A stretch of DNA of 64,000 nt. It comes from Trichinella spiralis. Taxonomy: Eukaryota > Nematoda > Enoplea > Trichinellida > Trichinellidae. Positions 63,506 through 64,000 of the stretch are shown piece after piece. The stretch spans positions 14,118,183 through 14,182,182 of the forward strand of contig CM012953.1 of assembly GCA_000181795.3 (NCBI GenBank), in the 5' to 3' direction. The position numbers and the translations under genes were made by a program. The notes under the pieces were generated by a model. It was not told where the DNA came from. It worked only from the letters and a program-made list of their open reading frames with translations, and did no database searches. The number at the start of each line of letters is the position of its first letter. Within the stretch, counting starts at the first letter, position 1.

Positions 63506-64000
63506 ATGGATGTTTCAAAGAAAATTCATCATCATCGTCGCCTTCCTGTGGCTATCGTTCTCGTTTCGGGGAAGCGGAAAAGTGGGAAAGATTTCATCTC
63601 ATTATTGCTCAAAGAGGAAATAATGCGACGTAGCGGCGGGCGGGTTGCAGTTTATCTTGTCCATATTAGCAATCCTTTGAAACAGGAATATGCGAAACTG
63701 AAAGGTCTCGATTATGAACAGTTGAGTGGCTCGTCAAACAGGAAAGAGCTTTATCGGAAGGAGATGGTCAAATGGGGTGAAGCTATACGCAATCAAGATC
63801 CGGAATACTTTTGTCGCCAAGCAGTCGAAGATGTGGAAGAGCGTTGTCAGGATGTGACTGATGGGGTTATGTGGATTATCTGCGACTGTCGCAGACCAAC
63901 TGATCTCGCTTATTTTAAACGTTATTACGGCTCACGGTTGGATTGTTTTTTGTGTAAGCTTCGCATTGAGGCGAGTGAAAGCATCCGAAAACAACGCGGG
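63506..64000 (+). CDS. Phosphomevalonate kinase, 5' part (runs off the window)
   Basis: Converts mevalonate-5-phosphate to the diphosphate with ATP in the mevalonate pathway to isoprenoids. An uninterrupted frame from ATG 63506 reaches the window end (165 residues; the human enzyme has 192). It matches the animal PMVK family: phosphate-binding loop VSGKRKSGKDF, SNPLKQEYAKLKGLDYEQL, KEMVKWGEAIRNQDPEYFC, IICDCRRPTDLAYFKRYYG and ESIRKQRG. A GTAAGC at 63952 is not needed as a donor, because the frame reads through it and matches the family beyond. The last ~30 residues lie outside the window. Confidence 0.95.
   Translation, partial: MDVSKKIHHHRRLPVAIVLVSGKRKSGKDFISLLLKEEIMRRSGGRVAVYLVHISNPLKQEYAKLKGLDYEQLSGSSNRKELYRKEMVKWGEAIRNQDPEYFCRQAVEDVEERCQDVTDGVMWIICDCRRPTDLAYFKRYYGSRLDCFLCKLRIEASESIRKQRG

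Overview
The window looks like a gene-dense, AT-rich animal nuclear genome with short introns of about 50-100 nt and a few of 1-3 kb. The gene set suggests an ecdysozoan, most likely a nematode: a short SH2-tyrosine kinase without F-BAR, a TWK-type two-pore K+ channel, a small secreted EB-like protein, a GPC-2/GNG13-like G gamma subunit and a single-polypeptide animal fatty acid synthase. I cannot name the species. No tRNA, rRNA, CRISPR array, bacterial operon or recognisable retroviral copy was seen. I rebuilt exon chains by hand from GT/AG sites and homology remembered from known families. For every complete multi-exon gene the exon lengths sum to an open frame.

Left third, plus strand: a Neuralized-type E3 ligase (two NHR domains and a RING; 3877-6810), a nematode-style SH2-tyrosine kinase (7240-9132), then about 4.2 kb without a clear gene. 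This is followed by a complete animal type I fatty acid synthase of about 2,616 residues in 27 coding exons (13451-26692), with a probable 5'UTR exon and a GC-richer promoter-like tract. A small secreted cysteine-rich protein (27650-29122) follows.

Middle: a TWK two-pore K+ channel on the minus strand (29786-33801), whose last intron carries a 707-bp non-autonomous hAT transposon with a perfect 8-bp target duplication. Next is a two-exon G protein gamma gene (36969-40377) split by a 3.2-kb intron. A minus-strand gene (40907-43579) encodes what I read as coilin, with a divergent N-terminal domain, lysine-rich linkers and a C-terminal Tudor-like domain. A plus-strand uL23 (RPL23A) gene with a long lysine-rich N-terminal tail follows (45011-46138).

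Right third: a run of minus-strand housekeeping genes, namely TRMT44 (tRNA-Ser Um44 methyltransferase, 46789-49521), a TLCD1/2-like TLC protein (50015-52028), HAT1 (53264-55541) and IFT70/TTC30/DYF-1 (56848-60008). A small SR-rich plus-strand ORF lies between HAT1 and IFT70. An orphan, heavily N-glycosylatable secreted protein (61223-62419) and the 5' part of phosphomevalonate kinase (63506-end) close the window. The genes belong to unrelated pathways and there is no sign of an operon. The most notable content is the coilin homologue (coilin has not been recognised in C. elegans), the hAT insertion and the orphan secreted protein.
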